A stretch of 64,000 nucleotides of DNA from Cephalopachus bancanus. Lineage: Eukaryota > Chordata > Mammalia > Primates > Tarsiidae. A model generated the notes under the pieces. That model saw only the letters and a program-made list of their open reading frames with translations. It did not search any database and was not told where the DNA came from. The stretch spans positions 930,001-994,000 of the forward strand of contig JAPVLO010000522.1 in NCBI GenBank assembly GCA_027257055.1, written 5' to 3'. Shown here one piece after another: positions 1 through 12,330 of the stretch. Made by a program: the position numbers and the translations under genes. Position 1 is the first letter of the stretch. Every line of letters begins with the position of its first letter.

Positions 1-440
1 GTTCTTCCATGGTCAGCTCAGTCCAGGTGACACGAAGTGGGCAGGTGTCTTCAGAGGTGACTGTCCTTCCACAGGAATTCAGTACATTCTCAGCCACAGA
101 TAGGGCCTGGACCCCCAAGGTGTTCATTCCCTTTGTCTCTAAAGCCCCTCTTTTGTTCGAAGACTCACCGAAACCCAAGAAAGGGGTGGGATGGGGAGAC
201 ATAGTGGTGTCCTTCCAGTCTCCACTGTACCTGTGTCATGGAGCGACAAGTGCACAGGTTGTGCTCACAAGGCCTGGCCACAAGGCTCAGTGTCCAGTCC
301 CACAGGAAGGGCAGTGGTCAGCTCTCAGGTCCAAATTGATCTTCCCCTCAGTGAACATCAGAGAGGCCTCCATTTCCAGAAGTGGTTTCTAGTGGGGAAT
401 TTCATAACCAGGCTGAAACTATGTCCAAATTAAACCCCAC
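1..440. other. Unique sequence, no recognised gene
   Basis: No family recognised. Two overlapping open frames of 127 and 80 codons on the plus strand show no domain, and the segment does not read as an Ig exon on either strand. It may be flanking DNA or an untranslated region of a leukocyte receptor complex gene outside the window, but nothing in it shows this. Confidence 0.3.
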
Positions 441-451
441 ATTGTTAACGT

Positions 452-534
452 GATAGATAGATAGGTATAGATGATAGTTAGATGGATGGATAGATGATAG
501 ATAGATAGACAGACAGATAGATAGATAGATAGAT
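452..534. repeat. (GATA)n-type microsatellite
   Basis: Imperfect tetranucleotide array of gata/gatg/gaca units. It is probably length-polymorphic. Confidence 0.9.
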
Positions 535-708
535 CCTTTCAATGTATTTTCACATTTATGATGGGTATTTTACAAGGGCACTTGCCCACACTGCACTAAG
601 TGCACAGCAGTTTTTGGCCCAAAACAGCATAACCCCTGTGCCCTACCTACCCTATTCATTCGCTCTCACCTTCATGACTTTTTTTTTTGTTTTTCCCGAT
701 TAAATTTT

Positions 709-993
709 TTTTTTTTTGAGTTGGAGTCTCACTCTGTTGCCCAGACTGGAGTGCAGCAGCCGCTCCTGGCCACCACAGCCTCGACCTGCTGGGCTCCGGC
801 GATCCTTCCACCTCAGCCTTCCAAGTAACCGGAATTACAGGCATGCGCTACCATGCCCAGCTGATTTTTTTTATTTTTATTGTAGAGATGAGGTCTCGCT
901 ACCCAGGCGGGTCTTGAACCCGCGGGCTCAGGCAATTCACTCACCTCAGCCTCCCAAAGGTGCGGGATTACAGGCTGAGCCACCGAGCCCAGT
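709..993 (-). repeat. Alu SINE (dimer), minus strand
   Basis: Poly-T, then the reverse complement of a dimeric 7SL-derived SINE. The insertion is flanked by similar sequences (cccgattaaatttt near 695 and cccagattaaaatttt near 994) that look like a target-site duplication. The left arm carries the GCGGG/CCCGC-type sequence around box B that marks the younger subfamily in this window. Confidence 0.9.
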
Positions 994-1033
994 CCCAGAT
1001 TAAAATTTTTAAAAGTCCTCAAAGAAAATATCT

Positions 1034-1340
1034 AGCTGCCAGGCACGGTGGCTCAAGTCTGTTATCCCAGCACTATGGGAGGCCGAGGCAAGAGGATCAC
1101 CTGAGCCCAGGGGTTTGAGACCAGCCTGGGCAACTTGGTGAGACCTCATCTCTGCAATAAATCAAAAATTCAGCTGGACATGATAGCACACATCTGTAGT
1201 TTCAGCTGCTTGAAAGACTGAGGAGGAAGGATCGCCTGAGCCCTGCTGGTCAACGTTGGGATGGCCGTGAGCGAGCCACTGTACTCCAGCCTGAGCAAGA
1301 GTGAGACTCTGACTCAAAAAAAAGAAAGAAAGAAAGAAAA
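1034..1340 (+). repeat. Alu SINE (dimer), older type
   Basis: Full dimeric Alu starting near gccaggcacggtggctcaa and ending in an A-rich gaaagaaag tail. The box B region reads ggggtttgagaccagcc, closer to the general AluJ-like pattern than to the younger local subfamily. Confidence 0.9.
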
Positions 1341-2419
1341 TGTTTAGCTAATGTAAGAAAGTTGACACTAAAAATAGCACAAACACAAGAGTCACCAAAA
1401 CTGATGAGCTCAAAAACTGTTTAGAGCAGTAGAAAAGCTTCTCAGTGATTGTATTGCACCAAATGGAGAGTACTATGAAGGTGGCTGAAGTTTAAACATG
1501 GAAGAATAAATACAAATTTTTATAAATAAATTCTGGGTTTTTAGGAGAGTACCCCTCATATTGTCATATCTGTGAGGACACAGCATAGAGGTGCCTACAG
1601 GCACACTGAGAGTATGATCTCTTCTGGTTTCCTGAGTGCTCTTCAGGGAAGGCTGTGACCTGGTTGGCTGTAATGTCCTTGTCTCTTCCCCTCCAAACCC
1701 CATGATGTTGAACTTCAACTGTGGTTCCTGTACCCTGTTCTTCCACCTGGACACGAGTTAGGCCTTGTTGTTAAACTGAGCAAGATTGAAGGAGGTGACA
1801 GGACATGGCCAATATGATGCTCTCCAATATCCCATTCTAAACTGAAAGCTGCTGAGTGTATAGATCCAAATGTTCTAAAGATACATGGTTTGTCCAACAT
1901 ATGTGAGTGAGGCCTCTTGGACTGCAGAGTATGCAGATGTCCAGAAAGATTTGAGATGGAATTCAGATGAGCCTTCTTCAGTTCACCTGTGGTCCAGAAC
2001 ATTGGCTCTGTGACTAAGGAAGGGAACGATGGCCTTCTGACTCCAACCCCAATGACTTGGAATCATTTCTTCATCTTTTCCTTCTTTGCATTCATGGAAG
2101 ACTGCACCTCCCTCCCGGAAGTTGACGCCCTGGGGACTTCCTGACTTTTCTTGGCTCTTAAAAGCTTCTCTTATAGCTGTCAAGGTTTTTACATTTAAGT
2201 GAGTCCTCTTTCTTTTTTCATTTTCTGTCTTTTCAGGCACAGTCCTTCCAGAATTCGTTTGGATTCTGCCATCGCCAATGGTCTCATCAGGTATTGCAAG
2301 TCATGTTCTCACAGAAGGGACTGAGGACCCTGCTCAACCCTGGGGCTACTAACCTTGGCTGTGCTCTTCCACACAAGGGCCCAACTCCAAGAGGAGGAAA
2401 TGGACCAAGAAATAGGGAA
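1341..2419. other. Unique sequence between Alus
   Basis: No gene recognised. Several minus-strand open frames of 60-95 codons overlap in different frames, and none has splice sites or a domain I can identify. Confidence 0.4.
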
Positions 2420-2712
2420 TGGAGCCAGGCATGATGGCTCATGCCTATAATCCCAACAATTTGGGAGGTGGAGGTGAGAAGATTCCTTGAGTCCAGGGGT
2501 TCAAGACCAGCCTGGGAAACTTGGGAATACTTCATTTCTGCAATAAATCAAAAAATTAGCCAAAATGGTGTCACTTTCCTCTGGTTCCAGTTACCTAGAA
2601 GGCTGAGGAGAAAGGATCACCTGAGCCCAGCAAGTTGAGGCTGTGGGGGCCAAGAGTGTGCCACTGAACTCTAGCCTGGGCAACAGAGTGAGACTCCACT
2701 TCAAAAAAAGGT
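2420..2712 (+). repeat. Alu SINE, older diverged copy
   Basis: Diverged dimeric Alu (gagccaggcatgatggctca to the A-rich tail) with an AluJ-like box B region. Confidence 0.88.
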
Positions 2713-2732
2713 GGGGGAAAGAGGGCACATTA

Positions 2733-3040
2733 AAAAAAAGCCAAACACAGTTGCTCAGACCTGAAATCCTAGCATTTGGGGAGGTAGAGATGAGAGGATT
2801 GTCCAAGCTCACAGGTTTGAGACTACCCAGGGCAAATTTGTGAGACCTTGTGTCTATAATAAATCAAAAATATTAGCCAAGCATGGTGGGACATGCCTGT
2901 AGTTCCAGCTACTTGTAAGGCTGAGACAGAAGGATTGCCTGAGCCCAGCAGGTTAAGGCTGCAGTGGCTATGAGTGTGGCACTTCACTCCAATCTGGGCA
3001 ACAGAGTGAGACTTCAACTCAAATTTAACAAACAAACAAA
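2733..3040 (+). repeat. Alu SINE, older diverged copy
   Basis: Second diverged Alu immediately downstream in the same orientation, inserted next to the A-rich tail of the previous copy. It ends in an (aaac)n tail. Confidence 0.88.
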
Positions 3041-3689
3041 TAGGGGAATGGAGGGAAGGACCTGAGAGTTCAGGGAATGACTGACAGATGCTAGGGGCAC
3101 CAGGTAGACTCCCATGCACAGCTGGAGTCCTTGAAAATGGATTTCCCTCATGGTCTAACAATACGCAAGCTGTAGAGATGAAGGAGGGATCCACATGCCA
3201 GCTGTTGTGTGCTCCTGAAACCTGGTGGCTCAGCCTTTCCAAGGGAACTGATTTATGGTTTGCCAAAGCTTGCTCTAATGTCCAGGAGCTACACAGCCCC
3301 AGTGTTCACTTTTTTCAGAGGAGAATCAAGTTCTCAGGTCTGTGATCCCTCCATGAACTAAGACCACTGTGCTTTTTGATTCCTGTACTGTACCCCTCCC
3401 CAACATATTCCCATAAAACATGCTTTCTCTTGACAAAGATGCTCTCTTGACCATACTCGACTCAGGCTCTCCCGGACTATTTCATAAGCAGCAGTGATCT
3501 AATTTATAGCCATTTTGTTTCAAAGAATTTTGCCTAATTTTCACAATAATCCTGTTAAGTAATTTCAACCCTAGATATCTGATCATGCTTGGTATCTGAT
3601 GGTATCAGACAATGTCTGGTCACCCTGACCTGCAAGAATCCTGCTAGATGTGGCAATTTAGATATTAAAAAAGATCAATTAGTCAGATA
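3041..3689. other. Unique sequence, no gene seen
   Basis: Non-coding. A short stretch near 3520-3580 faintly resembles a MIR core, but it is too diverged to call. Confidence 0.4.
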
Positions 3690-3898
3690 TCTTCAAGAGA
3701 TTCATTTCAATTCAAAAAAATGTATAGGCTCAGTGTAAAGAGATTAGGAAAGATTGATCATGCAAACAAACAAAAAAGCAGGGGTCACTATTCTTGTATC
3801 AGAGCAGCCACCAGACTTCAAACCAATAACAGAAAAAAAGGACAAAAAAGGACATTACAAAATGATAAAGGGTTTAATCCAACAAGAAGTATTAACTA

Positions 3899-3900
<2 letters not shown>

Positions 3901-3948
<48 letters not shown>
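3901..3948. repeat. (CA)n microsatellite
   Basis: Uninterrupted CA dinucleotide run inside the old L1. Confidence 0.97.
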
Positions 3949-3951
<3 letters not shown>

Positions 3952-4035
3952 ATGTTGAAGTATCCAGATTTGTGGAAACAATTACTACTAGACCTATGAG
4001 AAGACTCATAAAGTCACTCAATAATAGTGGGTTAC

Positions 4036-4322
4036 AATCAGGCTCGGTGGCTCAGCCTGTAATCCCGCACCTTTGGGAGGCTGAGGTGAGTGGATTGCCT
4101 GAGCCCGCGGGTTCGAGACCCGCCTGGGCAGGCAAGACATCATCTCTACAATAAAATCAAAAAATTAGCCAGGCGTGATAGCACGCGCCTGTAATTTTGG
4201 CTACTCGGAAGGCTGAGGTGGAAGAATTGCCGAAGCCCAGTAGGTCGAGGCTGCAGTGGCCGGGAGTGGCCACTGCACTACAGTCTGGGCGACAGAGTGA
4301 GACTCCAACAACAACAAAAAAA
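4036..4322 (+). repeat. Alu SINE, young local subfamily
   Basis: Dimeric Alu with exact 13-bp target-site duplications (aatagtgggttac at 4023-4035 and 4323-4335). The box B region at 4107-4123 is GCGGG-TTCGAGA-CCCGC, a 5-bp stem with a 7-nt loop. It is inserted into the old L1. Confidence 0.95.
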
Positions 4323-4948
4323 AATAGTGGGTTACTTCACACTTTACTAACATCCTTAGACAGATGATACAGGCAGAAAATTACCAAATAAAATTTGGAA
4401 ATATATTCAACACTTGAAGTAGTCATCTACAGAACACTTCACACAATAATCACAGAATATACATTTTTCTCAACTGCATATGGAACATATTCTAAGATCA
4501 ACCACGTCCTCAATCATAAAGCAAGTCTTAAAAAACTTCAAAAAAATGAAATCATACTTATCATCTTCTCAATTCACAACAGAAAAAAAACAAAAATCAA
4601 TACCAAGGGGAACACGCAAAAAACACACAGACATGTGGAAACTAACTAACTTGCTCTGTAATAATTTTGGGGTGAACAACAAATCAAGACAGAAATTTTA
4701 AATATTATTTGAAACAAATGGCTGTAAGAACACAATATAACAAAACCTATGGGATACTGAAAAAAATAAATCAGTGCTAAGAGGAAAGTTCATAGCTCTA
4801 GATGTCAACACCAAGATGACAGGTCTTAAATAAACAACCTAATATCTAACCAAGGGAACAAGTGAAGCAATAACAAGCTAAACACAAAGCAAAGAGTAGA
4901 AAAGTAAAGCAAAATTAAAGCAGATTAAATTAAATAAAAGCTGAAAAC

Positions 4949-5201
4949 AAACCAGGCTCGGTGGCTCAGCCTGTAATCCCATGCCTTTGGGAGGCTGAGG
5001 TGAGTGGATTGCCTGAGCCCGTGGGTTCGAGATTCGCCTGGGCAGGCGAGACGTCATCTCTACAATAAATCAAAAAATGAGGCTACTCGGAAGGCTGAGG
5101 CAGAAGGGCCACCGGAGCCCAGAAGGTTGAGCCTGCGGTGGCCAGGAGCGGCCGCTGCACTCCAGTCTGGGCGACAGAGTGAGACTCCAACTAAAAAAAA
5201 A
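4949..5201 (+). repeat. Alu SINE, young local subfamily, internally deleted
   Basis: Flanked by aaaagctgaaaac at 4936-4948 and 5202-5214. The start of the right arm is missing: the linker caaaaaatga joins directly to ggctactcgg. The copy is otherwise close to the one at 4036. Confidence 0.93.
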
Positions 5202-7313
5202 AAAAGCTGAAAACGATACAAAGAATCAATGAAAACAAAAGTTGGTTATTTGAAAGAATAAACATGATTAATGGATCACTGGTCAGACTAACATAAGTTT
5301 AAATAAATAAAATCAGAAACAAAAAGATGACATTACAATCAATACCACATAAAACCAAAAATTCTCAGAGATAATTTCAAGCACCCATATGCATGTAAAC
5401 TAGAAAAGTAAATAAAATTGACAAATTCATAAAAACACAAAACTTCTTACTTAAACTGAAAGAAATCAAAATTACAAACAGACCAATAGCAAGTCATGAA
5501 ATTAAATATGTAAAAAAAATTCTAAACAAAAAGTCCTGAATCAGATGGACTCATAAGGAAATTCTATGAACTGTTCAACAGAAAGTTGATGACCAATCCT
5601 ATTGACACTAGTTCAAACGATTGAGAATGATGGATGTCTCCTAAACTCATTCTTATAAACAAATATCATCCTAATACCATAATCTAGTGAAGACAAAACA
5701 AAGAAGAAAATATACAGACCAATATCTCTGATGAACATAGAAGTAAAAATCCTCAACGACAAAATACTAGCAAATTGCACTCAATAGCACATCAAAAGTT
5801 CACTCATTATAAACTTTCTATTCCTAGGATGCCACTTAATTCAACACAGGCAAATAAATAAATGTAATCCATTACTTAAACAGAATTTAAAATGAAATCC
5901 ATATAATTTTTTTAGTTTAATTAACTCTCACTTATTTATTTTTGTGTTAGTTTCATTTCCTTTGGCTTTAGCCTTAAAGTCTTTGCCTAGATTAATGTCC
6001 ATAAGAGTTTTTCATAGGCTTTCTTTAAAGACTTTTATGTTTTCAGGCCTGACATTTAAGTCTTTAATGCGTTTGAGTTAATCTTTGCATATGAGAGAGA
6101 TAAAAATCAAGCATCGTTGTACTGCATGTTGCCATCCAATTTTCCTAGCAAAATGGTCATAAGGATGAAAATAATAGACACTGTGGACAATAATAAGAGG
6201 GAAAGAAAAAGGAGGGCTAGGGTTCAGAAAGTACCTATGGGGAACAATGTTCACTGTCTGAGGAATTACCTACCTGAGACTCAATTCCCATCACTATACA
6301 GTGTGTCCCTATAATGAATACACATATGCACTTCCTGAATCTTAAAAAAATTAATAAATAACATGTGATTATTTTAATAGGTGAAGAAAAAAGCACTTGA
6401 AAAACCTAACATCTTGTTATCATGTTCCTAGACAGCTTCGTAGACATGGAAGAAACAAACTTCAAAATATTAAGAACCATCTATAACAAACCAAGAGCAA
6501 CAATCATGCTGAAAGGGCAGAAGTTGGAAGCATTTACCCTGTGTATTAGAACAAGACAGGTATGTCCATTCTTAGCACTTCTGTGTAACACAGCACTGAT
6601 ACCTTGAAGAAATGCAGAGAAAATCTTGTCCTACATGTGGTGACTCAATATTGTAAACAATTTGACCAACAAAATATGTGTGCCTTAGCAAGTTATTGTA
6701 TAAGCAGACATCAGTATTCCCAAATGTCTTACTTTGCTAAAAAAAAAAAAAAAAAGAAGAAGGAGAAAGATAAATGACATTGATCAAAATAGAATGAATA
6801 GCTTTACCAAATATGTTTTTGATTACAAGTGCTACTTGGATATCCAAAACAGAGAGTCTAGAAAATAAGATAAAGTGTTTGAAAAGTAGATAGCCAAATA
6901 AATAGAAGCTGGGATCACGAAACTCTAAATTTCTGATGAATCCTCTTGGCCAATTAAGCATATTCTCATCCTAATGTGAAGAGATAAGCCAACAGCTGAC
7001 TGAGAAAAAAAGTAATGCCTTCCACTTAAAAATTTGCCATGCAACTGGATTTTAAAAAATATGGTATATATACATGATATAATACTGTGCATTCTTAAGG
7101 AAGAATAAAACTATGGGCTTTTCAGCAACTTGGATGGATTTAGAGTCTACAATACCCAGTGATTTATCACGGAAACAAAGAACTGAATACCATATGTTCT
7201 CACTCATAAGCAGACACTGAAAATTTCCCATAATACTATAAGAAAGGAATTGGTAGTAGCCGTAAACAGCCTGGAGAGGGAGAGGGGGCACATAACATTA
7301 ATAAGTGTACCTT

Positions 7314-7603
7314 TGGTTGGACTCAGTGGCTCAGTCTGTAATTCCAGCACTTTGGGAGACTGAGGCTAGTGGATTGCCTGAGTCTGCGGGTTCGAGACCC
7401 ACCCAGGCAATTTGGCGAGACCTCGTCTCTACAATAAATCAAAAATTAGCTGGCCTTGTAGCATGAGCCTGTAGTTTTGGCTACTTGGAGGGCTGAGGCA
7501 GAAGAATTGCTGAAGCCCAACAGGTCGAAGCTGCAGTGGCCGGGAGCATGCCACTGCACTCCAGTCTGGGTGACAGAGTGAGACTCCAACTCAAAAAATA
7601 AAG
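7314..7603 (+). repeat. Alu SINE, young local subfamily
   Basis: Dimeric Alu flanked by aagtgtacctt at 7303-7313 and 7604-7614, inserted in the 3' UTR of the old L1. Confidence 0.95.
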
Positions 7604-7742
7604 AAGTGTACCTTATTTCAAACTAGGCAAAGTGGGGACCAAAGATAGGCCCAAACTTTACCTGTACAATGACCACTTGTATACCTAATCCTGAATTGTA
7701 CTCCACACATTTAAAATAAAAGAAAGAAAGAAAGAAAGAACT

Positions 7743-8159
7743 TTTCCATGCAATGTGGGGCTAATTTTGCTCAGGACCCATACCCAATATTCTTCTTTTC
7801 TTTAAGGCCTGTAATTAGACTCAAGTCCCGCAGGCTCCTAAAGGTGAGGTCCAAAGTGTGACTCATGCAATTGTGTGCTATACCACAACGTAGTTGCTAA
7901 GTTTTGAAGTTTGTGAATAAAATATTTACAGTGATCTGGGGGAACACGTGTGGAAATGAATATAAAATGTATGGAATAATCATTAAAGGAACATAAAGTA
8001 ACTATGGCCAGATCTGATGATGCTAAACGGGTCAATGGCAGATGAAGCAGTTACTCAGAGCCTTCGTCAGGGCTCCGTTGGCAAATTGCAACATAAACTC
8101 TTACAATTTGAAAGCACAACCCTACCATTCTCAAAAGAGAGTCACATTTTGAAAAAGAG
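7743..8159. other. Sequence between old L1 and ERV-L remnant
   Basis: Nothing recognised with confidence. It may be the more decayed upstream part of the ERV-L element. Confidence 0.3.
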
Positions 8160-9960
8160 CACCTGGTCTGTTACTGAAACTTAGTAGAGATCAAACCCTT
8201 GACTTTGGGTCATTGAAGTACCGTGAAACATGAGGTGGATGTTTCCTGACTCACCAAACCATAAAGTTGGATGTGCACAGCAACACTCCATTAACAAATG
8301 TAAGTGGTACATAAAAGATTATGCTCAAGTAGGTACTAAAGGTACCAGTCAGTTTTATAACGAAGTGGCCCAAATGACCAGGGCTCTTGCTTCTGTGACA
8401 CAGAATTCTCTCTCCCTACCTGCAACTATGATCATGGAAACCTCCCTATGACCTATGAAGAAGAGAGAATTCAAACTTACTTTAGGGATGGCCCTGCCTA
8501 ATATTCAGGCACCATTTAAGAGTGGACATTGGAACACTCCAGCCTCTTTCTGGGACGTCCATGAGGGACAGAGGTGGAGTGAAATCCTCCCAGTGGGCAG
8601 AACTTTAAGAATTACATTTGGTTGTTCATTTTGCTTGAAAGTAGAAATAGCCAGATGTGTGATTATGTCCTAATTTATGGGCTGTAGTCAGGTTTGGCTA
8701 CATGATCAGGGACTTTGAAGAATCATAAAATAGTAATTGATTACAACAAGTTTGAGGAATAAAAAGGCATGTGGATTGACCTTTCTGAATAAGCATAAAA
8801 TAACAATAAAGGTAATTGTGCTCCACGTGAATGCTCATCAAAGTGTGATCTCAAAACATATCTGGACAGTAAAGTGGATAGAATGATAGATTCTGTGGAC
8901 TGCAGTCAGCCTCTTTCTCCAGCTACCACTTCCATTGCTCAATGGGCTTATGAACAAAGTGGCCACAATGGCAGGGATGTAGGTTATTCTTGAACTGAGC
9001 GACATGGATTATCACTCTCCTTTGCCAACCTGGCTAACAACCATCACCATGTTCCAATGACCCAGACATAGAGACCATCACTGAGTCCCCAGTATGACAT
9101 TATTCCTAAGGGTGGTCTGCCAGGAAACTTGAATGTAGGTTGATTACATTGGGTAACTTTCATCGAGAAAGGGGTAATATTTTACTCTTACAAGAATTGA
9201 AACTTAGTCTGGGGAGAGATTTGCCTGCTCTGCATGCAATACTTCGAAAAAACTATCATCCATAGACTTACAGAATAACTTGTCTACCATCAGTTTCCAT
9301 GCAGTGTTACTCTGGTCAAGTAACGCACCTCACAGCAAATGAAGTGTGTCAATGGGCCCATGCTCATAAATCCATCCTGCTTACCATGTTCTCCAGTGTC
9401 CTGAAACATCATGCTTAATGAACGTGTGAAATGATCTTTTGCAGATTCAAGTGGCTCTACCTTGAAGGTCTGGGCAAGATTCTCTTGAAGGTTACATATG
9501 CTCTGAATCAACATCCAATATATAGTGCTGTTTCTCTCACAGTCAGGACTCATGGATCCAGGAATCAAGAGGTGGAGTCACAATTACACCTAGTGAGTTC
9601 ACTTGCAAAACTTTTGCCTCCTATTTCCACAGCATTTTGTTCTGCTTCTCTAGAGGTGTTAGTTCCAAAAGGTGGAAGATTTCCACTATTAGATACAAAA
9701 CTGTGTTCATTGAGCTGAAATGTAGGATGGCCTCCCACTTTCAACTTCTCATGCATCTAAAACAACAGGCAATGAAGACTATTTTATGTTGACTATGATG
9801 ATAATCCTGACTACTAAGGAGAAATTAGGCTGCTCCTCCACAGTGGAGGTCAGAAATAGTATGTCTGAAAAACAGGATCCAACTGGGCATCTCTTAATAC
9901 AACAGAGTTCCATGATTAAAGTCAATGGATAACTTTAACAACACATCTAGGTAAGACTTG
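8160..9960 (+). mobile_element. ERV-L-type endogenous retrovirus remnant, pol region
   Basis: Discontinuous plus-strand frames resemble the 3' part of an ERV-L-class pol: an RNase H-like stretch (about 8230-8640), an integrase region with the His-rich N-terminal part (about 8820-9020), the integrase core and C-terminus (about 9120-9750), and a dUTPase-like tail (about 9750-9930). Stops and frameshifts occur throughout, so nothing is expressed. The insertion is old: family-level similarity remains but no long frame does. The MLT2-like LTR at 10990-12330 in the same orientation fits as its 3' LTR. Boundaries are approximate. Confidence 0.7.
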
Positions 9961-10074
9961 TCAATATCCCAGACCATTCAGGAACATGGATTGTATACAA
10001 CACAAGGCAAAGCAGTAAATATTACAAGATGAGATATTTAATTAGGAAAAAAGGAATGCGAAAAGAGTAGCTTT

Positions 10075-10606
<532 letters not shown>

Positions 10607-10989
10607 TTAAAAATATCAGCCATGACCACATGAGAAATTACAGAAACAAAGCCTGCAATCATCATAAGTATTTAGTCCTTGGTATATTATAAATATATTT
10701 GTATGTGTCTATGTATGTATAGATAGATACAGATATATAATATTTTTATTTTCTTCTTTTTCTTATATTCTTATTATGTGGCATAAGATGTTTTGACTTA
10801 TTTAAGTACTGTTACCTTTATAATATTTAAGATACAGGATATCAAAGAAAAGAGTAAAATCACTCAAAAACTTTGTTTCCTCTTCCTAGGACAGTTATAT
10901 TTATTTTAGGTTCACAGGATGGTGGTATCATGTGGATGTTGGCTTTGTTATTTTCTTTATTTAAATAATGAAATCTGTTTTCAGGAAGT

Positions 10990-12330
10990 GTGTATGGGTA
11001 ACAAGTTAGCAGGAGGCTGACTTATGTTTCTGTGTCAACTTTCTTGGCCCACAGTGCCCAGATATATGTTTATTGTGAATGTTTTGGTGAGACGATTGTT
11101 GAATAAATTAACATTTAGACTGGTGAATTTGGGGTTTTTTTAACATATATTTATTATAAAATTGTGGGATACAGTTAAGGGTTAGGTATACAAATGTGCA
11201 TCATTCAGGCACCCTTGTTAATAAGGGGTGTCTCTCCATCCCCAGACCGATATTGACTACCGTTAGTCCCACCTTCCTTCCCCTCCCTAACCCCACATAG
11301 TTTCCCACCACTGTCAGTCCTTTTTTTAATATAGTATTATGGTAGATGTTCACGGTTCACTATATGAATGAGAACATGTGATACTCAGATCTTTGTTTCT
11401 GTGAGAGACCACTCAGTATTATAGACTCTAGTTCCATCCAGGTTGCTGCAAAATTCATGATTTTTTTCTTTTTTATGGCTGCGTAGTATTCCATCATGTA
11501 TATGTACCACATTTTTTTAATCCAGTCCTCTTTTGATGGACAGCATGGTTGGTTCCAGGTTCTTGTTATTGTGAACAATGCTACGATAAACATACATGTA
11601 CAGGTATCTTTTTGATAGAGTGATTTGAGTTCTTCAGGGTATATTCCCAGTAGGGGGATTGCAGGGTCATATGGGAGGTCAATATTTAGAGCTTTTAGGA
11701 ATCGCCACACTACTTTCCACAGAGGTTGCACTAGTTTGCACTCCCACCAACAGTGTAGAAGTGTTCCCTTTTCCCCACACCCTCCCCAGCAACTGTTATT
11801 TTTTGAGTTATTGATAATGGCCATTCTGACTGGAGTTAGGTGGTATCTCAGTCAACCTTGCTAATCATCAAGGAGATTGGTGGATTTTGAATGAAACCAA
11901 TTGCTCTTTGTAATGTGGGCAGCTGTCATGCAATCAGTTGGAAATCCTGAAAGAAACAAAAAATTGACCTTCCCCACACAGGAGGATATTTTTCCAGCAT
12001 AGAGCCTGAAGATTAGAAGTACAACAAACTGACTGTTTCTTGGGATTCCAGCTTACTAAGATCCAGTCTCCACAATAAGATGATCCAGCTACTTAAAGCA
12101 ACCTAATTCTTAAAATTTCTGTCTCTAACTCCTTTTCTGCCTCACTGTGTGTACCGCCATATCTCTCTCTCTCTCTCTCTCTCCCCCCATCTCTTATTTG
12201 AATACACATAAACACAGAGTCTCCATAATCACATAAGTCAGTTACATAAAAGTATCTCCCTTTCTTTCTCCACACAAAAACACACTCACATCCTGTTTTT
12301 ACTGTTTCTCTGGAGAAATGGGTGTGTGGT
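10990..12330 (+). mobile_element. MLT2-like LTR (ERV-L 3' LTR), split by an L1
   Basis: The left part (10990-11130) has the tgtgtcaact/gcccagata pattern typical of MLT2 LTRs. It resumes after the L1 at about 11875 and runs through the CT-rich stretch (12164-12183) to ctgtttctctggagaa near 12305-12320, the usual end region. Same orientation as the pol remnant upstream. Assignment is from recalled family features, with approximate ends. Confidence 0.65.
11131..11874 (-). mobile_element. 5'-truncated L1 with short 5' inversion
   Basis: Minus-strand L1 3' end: the tail starts at 11131 (poly-T on the plus strand), then comes the 3' UTR, then the C-terminal 154 codons of ORF2 (11824-11360), still open. 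At about 11852 the sequence flips: roughly 20-25 bp (tcaaccttgctaatcatcaa) match the adjacent L1 ORF2 region in the opposite orientation, as in twin priming. Flanks gactggtgaattt (11118-11130) and gattggtggattt (11875-11887) form an imperfect target-site duplication. Confidence 0.85.

Larger units (their letters stand above)
3690..7742 (+). mobile_element. Composite of old L1 fragments with nested Alus
   Basis: Plus-strand segments read as decayed L1 ORF2: endonuclease-like near 3780-3890 and 4395-4700, the RT-linked region near 5220-5900 and 6470-6600, and the C-terminal/3' UTR region near 7030-7290 and 7615-7740, with an A-rich (gaaa)n tail at the end. A piece at about 5900-6130 is inverted (reverse complement of the ORF2 3' region) and is followed by an L1 3' tail at about 6170-6350, so more than one insertion is present. 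All frames are broken. Three younger Alus and a CA repeat interrupt it. Confidence 0.8.

Noticed and set aside
1..440. Possible LILR or KIR exon at the window start
   Set aside because: No Ig cysteine/tryptophan pattern or membrane segment could be read in any frame, and splice-like motifs alone are not enough.
3901..3948. Short-period arrays as CRISPR-like repeats (also 14521, 19276, 41936)
   Set aside because: They are simple dinucleotide microsatellites without spacers, in a mammalian genome.
4101..4130. tRNA gene or tRNA pseudogene suggested by the T-arm-like hairpin
   Set aside because: Only the T-arm is present. The surrounding sequence is a dimeric Alu with no acceptor stem or anticodon arm.
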